A stretch of 64,000 bases of DNA from assembly GCF_003546865.1 (NCBI RefSeq), contig NZ_CP023434.1:930001-994000 (forward strand), given 5' to 3'. The position numbers were made by a program, and so were the translations under genes. This document shows, one piece after another, positions 54,887 through 64,000 of this stretch (position 1 is the first letter of the stretch; each line of letters starts with the position of its first letter). The notes under the pieces were generated by a model. The model searched no databases. It was not told where the DNA came from and worked only from the letters and a program-made list of their open reading frames with translations. The DNA is from Suicoccus acidiformans (lineage in GTDB: Bacteria; Bacillota; Bacilli; Lactobacillales; Aerococcaceae).

Positions 54887-55795
54887 TTAGGGTAAATTAT
54901 CTCGTTCGTTTAAATAATCCCCGCTTTCAAGTAATTCACCTACCGCAATAATATGATCTTGAACATCGTCTTGAATTTCAGGGTGTTGCAAGGCGTAGTC
55001 GAGTGAATATTCTAGGAAGCCAAACTTACTGCCTACGTCATAGCGCTTGCCGTTAAATTGCCTTGCATAGACATTCTGGAAGGTATTGAGTTTGTCGATG
55101 GCATCCGTTAGCTGGATTTCATTACCTGCACCAGGGTTCGTCTCGGCTAAAATTTCAAAGATTTCAGGTGTGAGTAAATAACGGCCAATAATTGCTAAAT
55201 TACTTGGTGCATCTTCTGGTTGAGGTTTTTCAACAAAATGGTCAACTTTGTAGATGTTATCAGCGTATTGACCATCTGGGGCAATGACCCCATAATTTGC
55301 GGTATCTTCTTGGGGGACCTCCATGACAGCCAAGTTCGATGACCCGGTCTGCTCGTATACTTCGATGAGCTGCCTCGTTAAAGGTACGTCATCAACCATT
55401 AAATCATCCCCCAACATGACAACAAAGGGCTCATTGCCGACAAAGGCCCGAGCTTGTAAGACAGCGTGGCCGAGGCCTTTAGGATATGGCTGACGGACAA
55501 AGTATAGGTTTAAGTTCTCGGTTGCTTGAACTTTCTCTAATAAGTCGGTCATGCCATGAGCTATAAGGTATTTCTCCAAGTCTAAATGTGAATCAAAGTG
55601 ATCTTCAATGGTCCGTTTAGACTTTCCTGTAACAATGAGTATATCTTCAATTCCTGCTTCTAAAGCTTCATCGACGATAAATTGTATGGTTGGTTTATCG
55701 ATAATCGGCAACATTTCCTTGGCCATGGCCTTGGTGGCAGGGAGGAAACGTGTACCTAAGCCAGCTGCTGGAATGACTGCTTTTCTAACCTTCAT
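54887..55795 (-). CDS. galU: UTP--glucose-1-phosphate uridylyltransferase
   Basis: This enzyme makes UDP-glucose for cell-envelope polymers. The 302-residue protein keeps the nucleotide-binding motif [19 protein letters not shown], the Lys and Gly segments (GLGHAVLQA), the metal Asp in LGDDLM, and the sugar-binding VEKP and GKRYDVGSK motifs. Its start overlaps the 3' end of the upstream paralogue (55785-56690) by 11 nt, so the two are coupled. Confidence 0.94.
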   Translation of the reverse strand: MKVRKAVIPAAGLGTRFLPATKAMAKEMLPIIDKPTIQFIVDEALEAGIEDILIVTGKSKRTIEDHFDSHLDLEKYLIAHGMTDLLEKVQATENLNLYFVRQPYPKGLGHAVLQARAFVGNEPFVVMLGDDLMVDDVPLTRQLIEVYEQTGSSNLAVMEVPQEDTANYGVIAPDGQYADNIYKVDHFVEKPQPEDAPSNLAIIGRYLLTPEIFEILAETNPGAGNEIQLTDAIDKLNTFQNVYARQFNGKRYDVGSKFGFLEYSLDYALQHPEIQDDVQDHIIAVGELLESGDYLNERDNLP

Positions 55796-56690
55796 ACTGG
55801 GCCTCCTTTTGCGTCTTCAACTCTTTGCTTTTGGCAATGAGATAGTCTTTCAGTTCGTCTTTCGTCTCAGGATGCTCCAAGCCGTGGCGGATAGATGTCT
55901 TGACAAAGCCTAGGGCATGTCCTGCATCATTGCGCTTTCCTTGTAGTTGATAGCAGTAAATATCATGTTCTTGGCCCAAACTTGAGATGGCATCACTCAA
56001 CTGGTATTCACCAGCAACACCGGGTTGTAAATCACGAATAATATCGAAAATATCAGGTGTTAGAACATAACGTCCGGAAGCAGCCCATTGGCTAGGTGCT
56101 TGAGCTTCACTGGGTTTCTCGACAATCGTGTGCAATTTAGCCAAACCGTCTTGCGAGAAATCGGTCGCCAAATCAACAATGCCGTAACGACTCAAATCGT
56201 CCCCTTGGACTTGGTCGACAGCCAGTACTGGTTCTTGAATTTGCTCAAAGACGTCAATGATTTGCTTGGTTGCGGGCACATCACCTTCCATAATGTTATC
56301 AGCAAGGAGCACTAAGAAAGGTTCATTCCCAACAAATGCTTCCGCATGTAGAATGGCATCAGCTAAGCCTTTTGGTTCCGATTGGCGAACGTAGAAGATA
56401 TTCTCGTAAGTCGTCGTTTTGACGATATTTAAGAGGGCTTGCTTGCCTTTACTTTCTAAGTTCTCCTCCAATTCTGGATTCGCATCGAAATGATCTTCAA
56501 TCGGTCGTTTATTCTTCCCAGTAATGATCAGAATTTCATCGATTCCAGAAGCTTTCGCTTCTTCGATGACGTATTGAATAATCGGTTTATCAACAATCGG
56601 AAGCAATTCCTTTGGTTGCGCCTTTGTTGCAGGTAGGAAATTTAGCCCATAACCTGCGGCTGGGATAACTGCTTTACGTATTTTCGGCAT
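55785..56690 (-). CDS. GalU paralogue with altered active site (GalF-like)
   Basis: The 301-residue protein is a full-length relative of the neighbour. Key residues differ: [11 protein letters not shown] is replaced by [11 protein letters not shown], so the Thr-Arg pair that contacts the nucleotide triphosphate is gone. GLGHAV is GLADAI, the metal-binding LGDD is LADN, and GKRYDVGSK is [10 protein letters not shown]. coli GalF shows similar loss (GLGMHMLPATK) and modulates GalU. I infer a catalytically weak or regulatory partner. A TATAAT -10 (56723-56728 on the minus strand) precedes it. Confidence 0.85.
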   Translation of the reverse strand: MPKIRKAVIPAAGYGLNFLPATKAQPKELLPIVDKPIIQYVIEEAKASGIDEILIITGKNKRPIEDHFDANPELEENLESKGKQALLNIVKTTTYENIFYVRQSEPKGLADAILHAEAFVGNEPFLVLLADNIMEGDVPATKQIIDVFEQIQEPVLAVDQVQGDDLSRYGIVDLATDFSQDGLAKLHTIVEKPSEAQAPSQWAASGRYVLTPDIFDIIRDLQPGVAGEYQLSDAISSLGQEHDIYCYQLQGKRNDAGHALGFVKTSIRHGLEHPETKDELKDYLIAKSKELKTQKEAQYEG

Positions 56691-56965
56691 GTTAGACCTC
56701 CAACTAGAGTGTAATTTATTTCATTATAGCATAACTGTCGGGAAATACATGGATAATTCGGTAAGCTTACAAATTTGGAAGATTGGAGGAAATGAATCCG
56801 CACTTATTTTTTTAGGTAAAACTAAAATAGAATCTTTTAAAAAACATTCGCTAAAGCTTGACTTTATCGATTTCAAGCTGAGTCAAAAAGATGGTTATTT
56901 TATTGGATTCGTGTTATGTTGTAGGTAAGATATGTATATTCGAAGTGCACAAAGGAGGTCGTTAT

Positions 56966-57976
56966 ATGGAAGGAAACAGAACCTTATTATTAAAGCAATC
57001 AGAAGTTGAATCTTTGATTGACTTAAGTGATGTTAATCGTCTGGTTGATTTAACTTTCCATGGCATGGGTGAGGGAACGGTTAAAAATCCGCCTAAAGTA
57101 TCCCTCGATTTAGGCGAAACTGGCAATTGGCCGCATTATGAAGGTTTTATGAATGCCATGCCGGCTTATATTGGTTCCCTGGACGTTGCAGGATTGAAAT
57201 GGGTTGGCGGTTTTGAAGGGGAACGGGAAGCTGCCGGTTTACCTTATATTACGGCGATGATTTTACTCGTCAATCCACATTTGGGGACCTTTCTATCAGT
57301 GATGGATGGGGCCTATATTTCCAATGTTCGTACAGGAGCCCAAGTCGCCCAGGCCATTCGCTACTTATTCCGGAAAGATCACATCACTTTAGGTTTATAT
57401 GGCGCAGGTATGCAGGCCCGTAAGACGGTTCGAGCCGTTGCGGATGCGGTGCACATTGATTGCCTGCATGTGTGGAACCACCGGGAAGAGACGGCCCAGC
57501 AATTTAAAGAAGATATGGCTGAAGTAGTTCACGGTGAAATCATTGTCCATGAGGTAAGTGACCAAGCTGGACCATGCCAAGCTGAGGTGGTGGTAACCTT
57601 GACGCCAGCGCAAGAACCTTTAATTCGGCGAGAGTGGGTTCAACCGGGGACCGTTATCTTTCCCATGGGTTCCTATCAGGAGATTGACGATGCACTAATT
57701 TTAGAAGCAGACCAAATTATTGTCGACCATCCGGAACAAGCTTTACATCGCGGCGCCTTAAAAAAACTTCATACCAATGGCCAAATCACCCTTGATGATA
57801 TTGACGGCACCCTAGGTGAATTATCTTTAAAGGAAACAGGCTTAGCCAATATAGATAAGCAGATTACCTTGTGTATCCCTATTGGCACAGGTGCTATGGA
57901 TGTATCGGTTGCTTATGAAGTGTATCGAAAGGCAAAGGAGGCTGGCGTGGGAGAGTATTTCGATTTTGTAGGATAG
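56966..57976 (+). CDS. Ornithine cyclodeaminase / mu-crystallin family protein
   Basis: The 336-residue protein belongs to the OCD/mu-crystallin family, whose members are NAD(P)-dependent cyclodeaminases, alanine dehydrogenases or ketimine reductases. Visible motifs are VSLDLGETGNWPHYEG, LKWVGGFEGER (substrate lysine) and the Rossmann segment LGLYGAGMQARKTVRAV. The substrate is not predictable from motif alone. The start at 56966 (MEGNRTLLL) follows AAAGGAGG. The fetAB genes follow 30 nt on, so they may be one operon. Confidence 0.85.
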   Translation: MEGNRTLLLKQSEVESLIDLSDVNRLVDLTFHGMGEGTVKNPPKVSLDLGETGNWPHYEGFMNAMPAYIGSLDVAGLKWVGGFEGEREAAGLPYITAMILLVNPHLGTFLSVMDGAYISNVRTGAQVAQAIRYLFRKDHITLGLYGAGMQARKTVRAVADAVHIDCLHVWNHREETAQQFKEDMAEVVHGEIIVHEVSDQAGPCQAEVVVTLTPAQEPLIRREWVQPGTVIFPMGSYQEIDDALILEADQIIVDHPEQALHRGALKKLHTNGQITLDDIDGTLGELSLKETGLANIDKQITLCIPIGTGAMDVSVAYEVYRKAKEAGVGEYFDFVG

Positions 57977-58004
57977 GCATGAATGAAAGAGGAGTCGAAT
58001 TTAG

Positions 58005-58673
58005 ATGGCTGAAGTCTTATTTGAATTAAAGGATGTAGCATATCAAGCACCCGACGGTTACCAAGTAATTGAGCGGGCCAATTTCACGATTGACGATGGA
58101 GATGCGGTGTTAATTACCGGTCCATCGGGTAGTGGGAAGTCTACACTGTTGAAATTACTGGCAAATATGATTAGTGCGACTGAAGGGGAGATTCTCTATC
58201 AGGGGAAATCTGTTTATGAATATCCACCGACAGAGTATCGCAAGGAAGTATCTTATTTCTTCCAAAATCCGCTTTTATTTGACCAGACCGTACGGGATAA
58301 CTTAGCCTTTCCCTATGAGATCCGCAAGGAGTCCTTTGATGAAACAGCAGCGATAGCAGCCTTGGAGAAGGTGAAGCTATCCAAGGATTTCCTAGATAAG
58401 TCGATTGGTGATTTATCAGGCGGTGAGAAGCAGCGGGTTGCTTTTGTTCGGAATTTACTGATTACACCGAAGGTATTATTACTTGATGAAGTGACGGCTT
58501 CTTTAGACAAGACCAACCGTGAAGTAATCCAGCAGCTTCTGCAAGAATTACGTGACAAGGAGCAGGTGACAATTGTAATGGTATCGCATATTAGCGAAGA
58601 TTTAACTGATTTTAACCGGACGATTGAGATTGAAGAGAAAGTTGCAGGTGAAATTAATGCAGACGAGCGGTGA
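58005..58673 (+). CDS. fetA: ABC transporter ATPase of FetA type
   Basis: The 222-residue ATPase has Walker A GPSGSGKST, signature LSGGEKQR, Walker B LLLDEVTASLD and H-loop VMVSHIS. It is paired with a UPF0014 permease, which in E. coli forms the FetAB exporter linked to iron homeostasis. AGAGGAGTC precedes the ATG. The gene overlaps the next by 17 nt. Confidence 0.88.
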   Translation: MAEVLFELKDVAYQAPDGYQVIERANFTIDDGDAVLITGPSGSGKSTLLKLLANMISATEGEILYQGKSVYEYPPTEYRKEVSYFFQNPLLFDQTVRDNLAFPYEIRKESFDETAAIAALEKVKLSKDFLDKSIGDLSGGEKQRVAFVRNLLITPKVLLLDEVTASLDKTNREVIQQLLQELRDKEQVTIVMVSHISEDLTDFNRTIEIEEKVAGEINADER

Positions 58674-59424
58674 TTTATCTTTAGGATCTCTCTTATTCTC
58701 TTCAATTCTACTCCTGATCCCGATCGTCATCTCTTATAAGGAAGACCTCGGTTTGGAGAAGGACATAGTTGTAGCAGGTGTACGAGCAGCCGTCCAGCTC
58801 TTTATTATTGGCTATATCCTGCAATTTATTTTCAATGTTAATCATTCTTGGGTAACCATCCTGATGATTTTATTTATGGTGGTGAACGCTTCATGGAATG
58901 CAGCCAAGCGTTCCAAAGGTATTCCCGATGCTTTCCAAATAGCGCTCATCTCCATTGCCTTTGGCGCAATCATCACTTTGGTTATCCTTCTTGTAACCGG
59001 TGCTATTAATTGGACGCCTCGTGAAGTCATCCCGATTATGGGCATGCTCTCGTCCAATGCCATGACAGGTCTAAGCTTAAGCTTTAATGACATGAACGAC
59101 AAATTCACCGATCAGAAACAGAAAGTGCTCGAAAAGATTTCCTTAGGGGCGAACCCTAGCCAAGCTTCTAAGATAGTAGTCCGTGAAAGTATCAAGACCG
59201 GCTTAATTCCCCAAATTGACTCTACCAAAATGGTTGGACTCGTCTCTCTACCGGGTATGATGACAGGAATGATTATGGCTGGAGCTGAGCCGACAGCAGC
59301 CATTCGCTATCAATTGGTCATTATGTTTATGATGCTTTCTTCAGTAGGCTTGTCGACGATCATTGGCGCCTACTTGGCTTATCCGAAATTCTTCAACGAC
59401 GAAGGGCAATTAGTGACAGAATAA
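58657..59424 (+). CDS. fetB: FetB-type (UPF0014) ABC permease
   Basis: The 255-residue protein has about seven membrane helices. UPF0014 motifs are VVAGVRAAVQLFIIGYILQF, MVVNASWNAAKR, and SLPGMMTGMIMAGAEPTAAIRYQ. I start at the ATG at 58657 (MQTSGDLSLG) inside the fetA end, since a longer frame has no ribosome-binding site. It exports iron or a related substrate with FetA, as inferred from E. coli. Confidence 0.88.
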   Translation: MQTSGDLSLGSLLFSSILLLIPIVISYKEDLGLEKDIVVAGVRAAVQLFIIGYILQFIFNVNHSWVTILMILFMVVNASWNAAKRSKGIPDAFQIALISIAFGAIITLVILLVTGAINWTPREVIPIMGMLSSNAMTGLSLSFNDMNDKFTDQKQKVLEKISLGANPSQASKIVVRESIKTGLIPQIDSTKMVGLVSLPGMMTGMIMAGAEPTAAIRYQLVIMFMMLSSVGLSTIIGAYLAYPKFFNDEGQLVTE

Positions 59425-59441
59425 ATACAATTCTTAATGTG

Positions 59442-59477
59442 AAAACCTCCCATCAATTTTAGGCTGATGGGAGGTTT
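59442..59477 (+). terminator. Terminator after fetB
   Basis: AAACCTCCCATCA and TGATGGGAGGTTT pair around a short loop, with A-run and T-run flanks. Confidence 0.9.
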
Positions 59478-60032
59478 CTATTCTAAATTATTCAAATATT
59501 ATACACTACAATTGCTTATCACCCTTTGGATGTTATGTTGGTAATGGGTTTAGTTTATAATTATACTCTGCAAAACAAGGAAATGCCATTTTATTGGCGA
59601 ATTGAATGGTATAATTAGAGCTTTTTGAAAAACTGTAAACCAGTGTTCCGAAATATCCGATAGATTCGATATTTGGAAGGTTTATGGGTGGAAGCGGGTT
59701 CGAGCATAGTGACATGAGTTGCTGGCCAGTATGTGTGGACGAAGACTCACTGGCTTGCAGAAAATGTGAGTTTGGCAATTCGGTGCCATATATAATTCAC
59801 TAAATGTGCTTCCTCATGTTTGACCCACCTTTCAAATATGAGCAAAATGATTTGCTAAGGTTTGAACCGTCTTTCAAACACGAGCAAATTACTTCCTGAT
59901 GTTTGGCTCGCCTTTTTAAACTTAACGGAGAATTATATAAGACGTTGAACGACTTGGCAGACGTCGCCGCATACGCATTAAATCGACATACAATTGTTTG
60001 GCGGGATTTACGTTTTTCACAAAGCGAAGCAC
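59478..60032. other. Intergenic region with short tandem repeats
   Basis: The first half (59478-59817) shows no gene or RNA that I recognise. The second half contains three imperfect tandem repeats (listed separately). Confidence 0.5.
59818..59940. repeat. Three imperfect 41-42-bp tandem repeats
   Basis: Units start at 59818, 59860 and 59901. Each begins GTTTGAMCC..., has TTTCAAAYAYGAGCAAA, and ends in CTAAG or CTGAT. GTTTGAA and TTCAAAC in the second unit can pair. The period is close to that of the other palindromic arrays but the sequence is unrelated. Confidence 0.6.
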
Positions 60033-62045
60033 TTACCATATCACCAAGCGTTCATCTGGTGCCCGGTACATGAGGCCACCTGCTTGGATGTTGAAGGTTT
60101 CATAGAATTCATCGAAATTGGTAATAGGAATATTCACCCGCACATCGCTAGGGGCATGAACATCCATTTGAAGAAGTAGGCTGGCCATTTCATTCGTAGT
60201 AAGTTGTGCCAAATATGCGCCCATTTTACGAAAAATGCTTCATAGTCGGGTTGGTCTAAGGCACTGGTTGCTTTTAATGCGGCAGCTAGGCCACCATTAT
60301 CGGCAATATTCTCTGAAACGGTCAATTCACCATTGGCTTTACCGCCTTGAGAAGGTACCCCATCAAATTGTTCAATCATCGCTTGGGTTTGTTCTTGAAA
60401 GGCTTGATAGTCTGCTTCGCTCCACCAATTGGCTAAGTTACCGTATTCATCAAATTGGGCGCCATTGTTGTCAAAGGCATGAGTGATTTCATGGGCGATA
60501 ATGGTACCGATGCCCCCGCAGTTGGCACTGTCAGATTGCGCCAAACTATAAAAGGGTGCTTGGAGGATTCCGGCTGGAAAGACAATCGTGCTAAGCAAAG
60601 GGTTATAAAAGGTGTTGACCATTGCTGGTGAGGCATCCCATTGGGTTCGATCTACTTTATCGCCGTATTGGCTATAGTTAAGTTTCGCTAGATGTGTCAG
60701 ATTGTCCAAAGTATTTCGGAAGAAGGTGGCTTCTGGGTCGGTAGATACTTCCAGTTGGACGGGGGATATTTCATCAGGATAGCCTACTTGAATTGCCATC
60801 GACTCAAGCTTGTGGATGGCTTGTTGAATGGTTTCCTGGCTCAGCCAATCGTTCGCCTGAAGTCTTTCTTCATAAATTCTGATGATTTCATGAACCATCT
60901 GCGCAATGTCCGCTCGTCCTTCTGCGCCCAAACAGGTCTTGCCATAATAATCACCGAGAATATGCCCAAAAAGATTCATAGTCAATTGATAGGGCATCGC
61001 TTTTTGGGCTAAGAATTCCCTGGTACCGGATAGGATTAGCTCGTATCGGCTAGCCGTTTGGCGGATTTCCTCAGTTAAGTAGGGGTTTAGAGTGTTGGCG
61101 AGGTTTACAATTGCCAAGCCTTAAAGTATGGGGAATCTTCTTCGGTTAAGAAGCTATTCAAATGTTCGAAATAGCTTGGATATTCAACGATTATTCGGTC
61201 CACTGGTTGTCCCACTAAGGTTTCCACAATTTGACTTAGGGAAAGGATGTCAGTATAAGCTTCGATTTCTGACCGGCTTCTAGGGTTATAAGCGCTCGTC
61301 ACATCAGTCCTGTCTTTGGTATCCGGTGTGAAAGGGGCTAATTGCTCATCGAACTCAAGGGCTTACTTGCTTAGCTGGCTAGCTTCTTCAGCGCTGTAGC
61401 CATAGAGTAGAAGCAGTTGCTCGTTCTGCCCTTGGAGGGCTTTTTGAAGTTGTTTTTTGGCAGGGTTGAGGCCATCGTAGAAAGATTTATCCGGTAGGAA
61501 AGTGGTGGGTGTAGCCAGCCAAAGGGCTTAATGCTGGGTGTCTTGCATATCCGGAGACACATAAAACTCCAGGGCAGCATTGCGAAACGTAAGAGGTCGT
61601 CCTGTGAGAGTTCTTCGAAATCTTTAAAAGATGTCAATTGCTCAACTTGAGCCAACAGCCTTCGAGCTTGGCTAACGCCATCAGCTTCACGCTGATTGAA
61701 GTCGGCGGCTAAGCGGTAATAAGCGATCATATCTTGAGCCTTAGGGGACTCTGGGTGAATCTCACCTGCTGCCATCTTTGCTAAATCTGCTTGGAGGACA
61801 GTATCTAGTCGGTCTTGAGCTACGGCAAATTGCCCATAGAAAGGTTGGTCGGCTGGCATTTCTGTCTGGCTTAACCATTGGTTGTTAACTGCTTGATAGA
61901 AATTCTCTGAGATAAGCTCAGTTTGGATAGTAGGCTGAGGTTCGTGGCTTGAGATCTCTTCTGCTGCAAGTGCCGTCGGTGTTAGCATAAAAGCAGTAAA
62001 GATTAAGGTGCAGACTGCTTGGATGATGCGTCTCCATGGTTTCAT
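60033..62045 (-). pseudogene. pepO: Inactivated M13-family endopeptidase gene (pepO)
   Basis: An intact PepO would be a secreted zinc endopeptidase of about 640 residues. Here a signal peptide (ICTLIFTAFMLTPTALAAEE-like) starts at 62045. A frameshift follows near 61575-61590, then in-frame stops at 61528-61530 and 61363-61365 (both TAAGCC, possibly from CAAGCC). There is a second frameshift near 61105-61125 and a third near 60205. The zinc motif HEITHAFD, the ENIADNGG motif, and the C-terminal LVIW are still visible. Multiple lesions mean no functional protein. Confidence 0.92.
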
Positions 62046-62221
62046 GAGTATCCCTTCCTTCTTTTAGATTTCAAGGAAAGTATATCATGATAGTCTCAAG
62101 CAAACGTCAAGGAATTCTCAATTATCTCTAAAAGTGTGCACGCTAGGAAGCTGTCGAAAGATTCCACAAACCATTGGTTTGTGCAATTTTGTCCATAGAA
62201 GGTGAAATCTATAACACTGAA

Positions 62222-62315
62222 CTGCCTTGTATTATGCTGAAAATAAACTCCCCTAAAAAGCAAACCTATCAACCTTCAGTCATCATGATAATCATTGAGG
62301 TGTATTTTTGAGGAG
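62222..62315 (+). repeat. Dispersed ~110-bp palindromic element, copy C (shortened)
   Basis: CTGCCTTGTATTATGCTGAA, ACTCCCCTAAAAAGCAAACC, TCAGTCATCATGATAATCAT and GTATTTTTGAGGAG match copies A and B in order. The TATACAAGG part is missing, so this copy is about 15 nt shorter. It lies between pepO and mapP. Confidence 0.75.
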
Positions 62316-62320
62316 TGCAA

Positions 62321-62355
62321 ATAAAAGAAGCCACGATGCAAGTTCGTGGCTTCTT
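62321..62355 (-). terminator. Terminator of mapP
   Basis: AAGAAGCCACGA and TCGTGGCTTCTT pair around a short loop. On the minus strand TTTTAT follows. The GCCACG/CGTGGC stem resembles the array closing hairpin. Confidence 0.85.
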
Positions 62356-62364
62356 AAGTATTCT

Positions 62365-63216
62365 CTAGTCTAAATTAAGGGTTAAATCAATCCCGAAGTG
62401 ATCAGACACAATAGGGCCTCTTTCACCATTGAGGATGATTCGATAGGTTTCTGCTTTTAAGTCAGGTGAGGTAAAGATGTAGTCAATGCGTTTCCCTGCA
62501 TCATGACCCTCCCACCCTGCAATCGCTGCTTTGACAGTCACTTTTCCTTCTTGATGCACACTGGTGTGATAACTGTCGCTAAAATCTGCTTGTATAATGT
62601 GGTCATAGCCTTGCTTGCGAATGCTTGCTTCGTTATTAAAGTCGCCCATTAAGAGGATAGATGTCTGAAGGGGACTCAAATGCTGGCGGAGTTCCTGCCA
62701 TTCTTCTTGGAAACCTTGGTTCCACCAAGATAGGTGGGTAGATACGGCTTGCAGCTTGTGGCCATTCACAACCAAACTGGCAGACAAGGCGACTCGGCGG
62801 CGATAATCTGCAAATGCTTTACCGGGACTGAGTAAATATCCCTCAGCTAAGAAGGGGTATTTGGATAGTATGGCGACCCCTTCATCCATGTAATCATAAG
62901 AATGATGAGCTGGAAGCCAGGTCCAGTAATAGGATAGGCCTTGTTTAGCTAAAGCTTGAACCAAATTTAAGGCGAAATTATCTACTTTAACAGGAGGCAA
63001 CGCTATCTCGTCCCACACGCCCGTATGTTGAATGCTTTGATAATTCAAGCAAGCGAATTGGGACTCAGGCAAGAGCTCGGCTTTAATCTGCTGGTTAACT
63101 TCTTGCAGGGCAATTAAGTCATAATTATTTTGACTAAGCCAAGCGGCTAAGTCCCTAAGTTGCTTGCTGTTATCTTCTTCTAACCAAGCATGGGCATTTA
63201 AAGTCATGACTTTCAT
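62365..63216 (-). CDS. mapP: Endonuclease/exonuclease/phosphatase-family hydrolase, likely maltose 6'-phosphate phosphatase
   Basis: The 283-residue protein has the EEP fold signatures: MTLNAHAW, LQEVNQQ, STHLSWW, LMGDFNN, and SDHFGID at the end. In Enterococcus faecalis the gene directly downstream of malT encodes MapP, an EEP enzyme that removes phosphate from maltose 6'-phosphate after PTS uptake so that maltose phosphorylase can act. Here the gene directly follows a PTS gene with EIIB and EIIA domains, 3 nt away. The assignment relies on this context; related EEP proteins are often misnamed nucleases. Confidence 0.8.
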   Translation of the reverse strand: MKVMTLNAHAWLEEDNSKQLRDLAAWLSQNNYDLIALQEVNQQIKAELLPESQFACLNYQSIQHTGVWDEIALPPVKVDNFALNLVQALAKQGLSYYWTWLPAHHSYDYMDEGVAILSKYPFLAEGYLLSPGKAFADYRRRVALSASLVVNGHKLQAVSTHLSWWNQGFQEEWQELRQHLSPLQTSILLMGDFNNEASIRKQGYDHIIQADFSDSYHTSVHQEGKVTVKAAIAGWEGHDAGKRIDYIFTSPDLKAETYRIILNGERGPIVSDHFGIDLTLNLD

Positions 63217-63219
63217 CGC

Positions 63220-64000
63220 TTAAGCCTCTTCATTAAATTGGACGGAAAGCGTACCAAGTTCATCATTAGCTTGGACTTGGCCAGATTTAATTAAGGTAAG
63301 TTCACCAACAGCTTCATCACTTAAGGCAACAACCATGATAATCGGTGACTTGCCTGCTTCCTTGACTTGAGCTATATTCATCTCAGCCAAGCTGTCGCCA
63401 ATATCTACTAGATCTCCTTCACTCACCCAAATGTCAAAAGGTTTCCCCTCAAGTTCTACCGTATCGATTCCCATATGAATAAGAATTCCTGCGCCAGTGT
63501 CGGTTTTAATATTTATGGCGTGCTTAGCCGGAAAAATTGAGGTAATACGTCCTTTGACAGGTGAGTAGATTTGTCCGTTACTCGGGTCAAGACCGTAGCC
63601 ATCGCCCATTACTTTTGAACGGAAGACCTCATCAGGGACGTCACTAATTGGCATCACTCGGCCATCACTGACAGCCACTAAAGTTTCTTCAAGCCATTTG
63701 CCCTTTGCTTCAGCAACCGCATCGGTTTCTTCTTCAGCTTGGATGTCTTCTATTGAAGCTTCAGGAATAGCAACGCCAGAATCTAGCGCATCTTGAATGT
63801 CCGATTTCAACACATCTGCTTTCGGTCCATAGACGGCTTGAATTCCTTGCCCTTTGACCACCATGCTCATGGCGCCAGCTTTCTTCCACGTATCTGCCTT
63901 AGCGACTTTCTCTGGATCATTAACCGTCACCCGCAAACGTGTCATACATGCATCCACATCTTGAATATTGTCCTTACCACCAAGCATATTGATAATTTGG
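63220..64000 (-). CDS. malT: Maltose-type PTS permease EIIBCA, C-terminal part (5' end outside window)
   Basis: The frame is open to the window edge and is the 3' part of a PTS permease. It has the EIIB domain with the phosphorylated cysteine in VDACMTRLRVTV, a linker (about 75-120), and a glucose-type EIIA domain with the active-site histidine in GILIHMGIDTVELEG. The membrane EIIC part must lie upstream. Together with mapP downstream this fits the maltose permease MalT; other glucose-family sugars cannot be excluded. Confidence 0.82.
   Translation of the reverse strand, partial: QIINMLGGKDNIQDVDACMTRLRVTVNDPEKVAKADTWKKAGAMSMVVKGQGIQAVYGPKADVLKSDIQDALDSGVAIPEASIEDIQAEEETDAVAEAKGKWLEETLVAVSDGRVMPISDVPDEVFRSKVMGDGYGLDPSNGQIYSPVKGRITSIFPAKHAINIKTDTGAGILIHMGIDTVELEGKPFDIWVSEGDLVDIGDSLAEMNIAQVKEAGKSPIIMVVALSDEAVGELTLIKSGQVQANDELGTLSVQFNEEA

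Noticed and set aside
56689-56928. 79-codon plus-strand frame before the cyclodeaminase-like gene
   Set aside because: It overlaps the divergent galU-paralogue promoter, lacks a ribosome-binding site and matches nothing I know.
59533-60039. Two minus-strand frames of about 80 codons
   Set aside because: They cover the tandem repeats and the pepO end, lack ribosome-binding sites and show no protein-like features.

Overview
The window reads as a chromosomal segment of a low-to-mid-GC Gram-positive bacterium of the order Lactobacillales. The evidence is tRNA-regulated T-box leaders in front of pheST and valS, a CcpA gene with a cre-like site, two Mga-type regulators, an LPXTG surface protein, PepV, PepO, RNase HIII, MutS2 and an Enterococcus-like malT-mapP pair. 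Gene content suggests the Aerococcaceae or a close relative, but that is an inference without any alignment.

Layout. 1-5.1 kb: a partial acidic secreted protein, then the spermidine/putrescine importer potABCD (minus strand). 5.1-8.6 kb: a NERD-domain protein flanked by two inverted, outward-facing palindromic repeat arrays. 8.6-12.4 kb: a luciferase-like oxidoreductase, a glyoxalase-family protein and an intact IS3-type element. 12.6-20.1 kb: pepV, a TrmH-type rRNA methyltransferase, an HD hydrolase, and T-box-controlled pheST. 20.6-24.2 kb: a GntR regulator, a decayed second GntR gene, a deleted IS30 remnant and the largest palindromic array. 24.3-33.1 kb: cvpA, zapA and rnhC in an orientation that suggests an inversion, a broken LPXTG protein gene, an IS3 remnant, an Mga-type regulator, mutS2 and trxA. 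33.2-41.2 kb: alanine dehydrogenase, an unknown membrane protein, a lipoprotein, meso-diaminopimelate dehydrogenase, murI, an XTP/dITP diphosphatase and a YfcE-type phosphodiesterase. 41.2-42.7 kb: an intact ISL3 element with an 8-bp target duplication. 42.7-51.6 kb: mscS, two envelope proteins, ccpA, a lone branched-chain amino-acid binding protein, T-box/valS and radC. 51.8-59.4 kb: a cold-shock protein, a second Mga-type regulator, yaaA, tandem galU genes (one with a GalF-like damaged active site), an ornithine-cyclodeaminase-like gene and fetAB. 59.8-64 kb: a pepO pseudogene, mapP and the 3' part of a maltose-type PTS gene.

The most unusual content is a family of palindromic repeats with a strict 43-bp period. 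Each unit is a hairpin of the form CGTGGTA...TACCACG plus a short linker. Units occur in runs of 2 to 6, and runs are separated by a constant body carrying a GCCACGGC...GCCGTGGC hairpin. Nine such runs occur at three loci (5.4-6.1, 7.6-8.4 and 23.0-24.1 kb). A related 42-bp-period array of ATTCCGTGG hairpins lies at 1.03 kb, with a single copy at 46.4 kb. A second, unrelated dispersed element of about 110 bp occurs at 36.4, 54.7 and 62.2 kb. Several genes are decaying (pepO, the LPXTG protein, a GntR gene, IS30, IS3), so this region has been remodelled by mobile elements and repeats.
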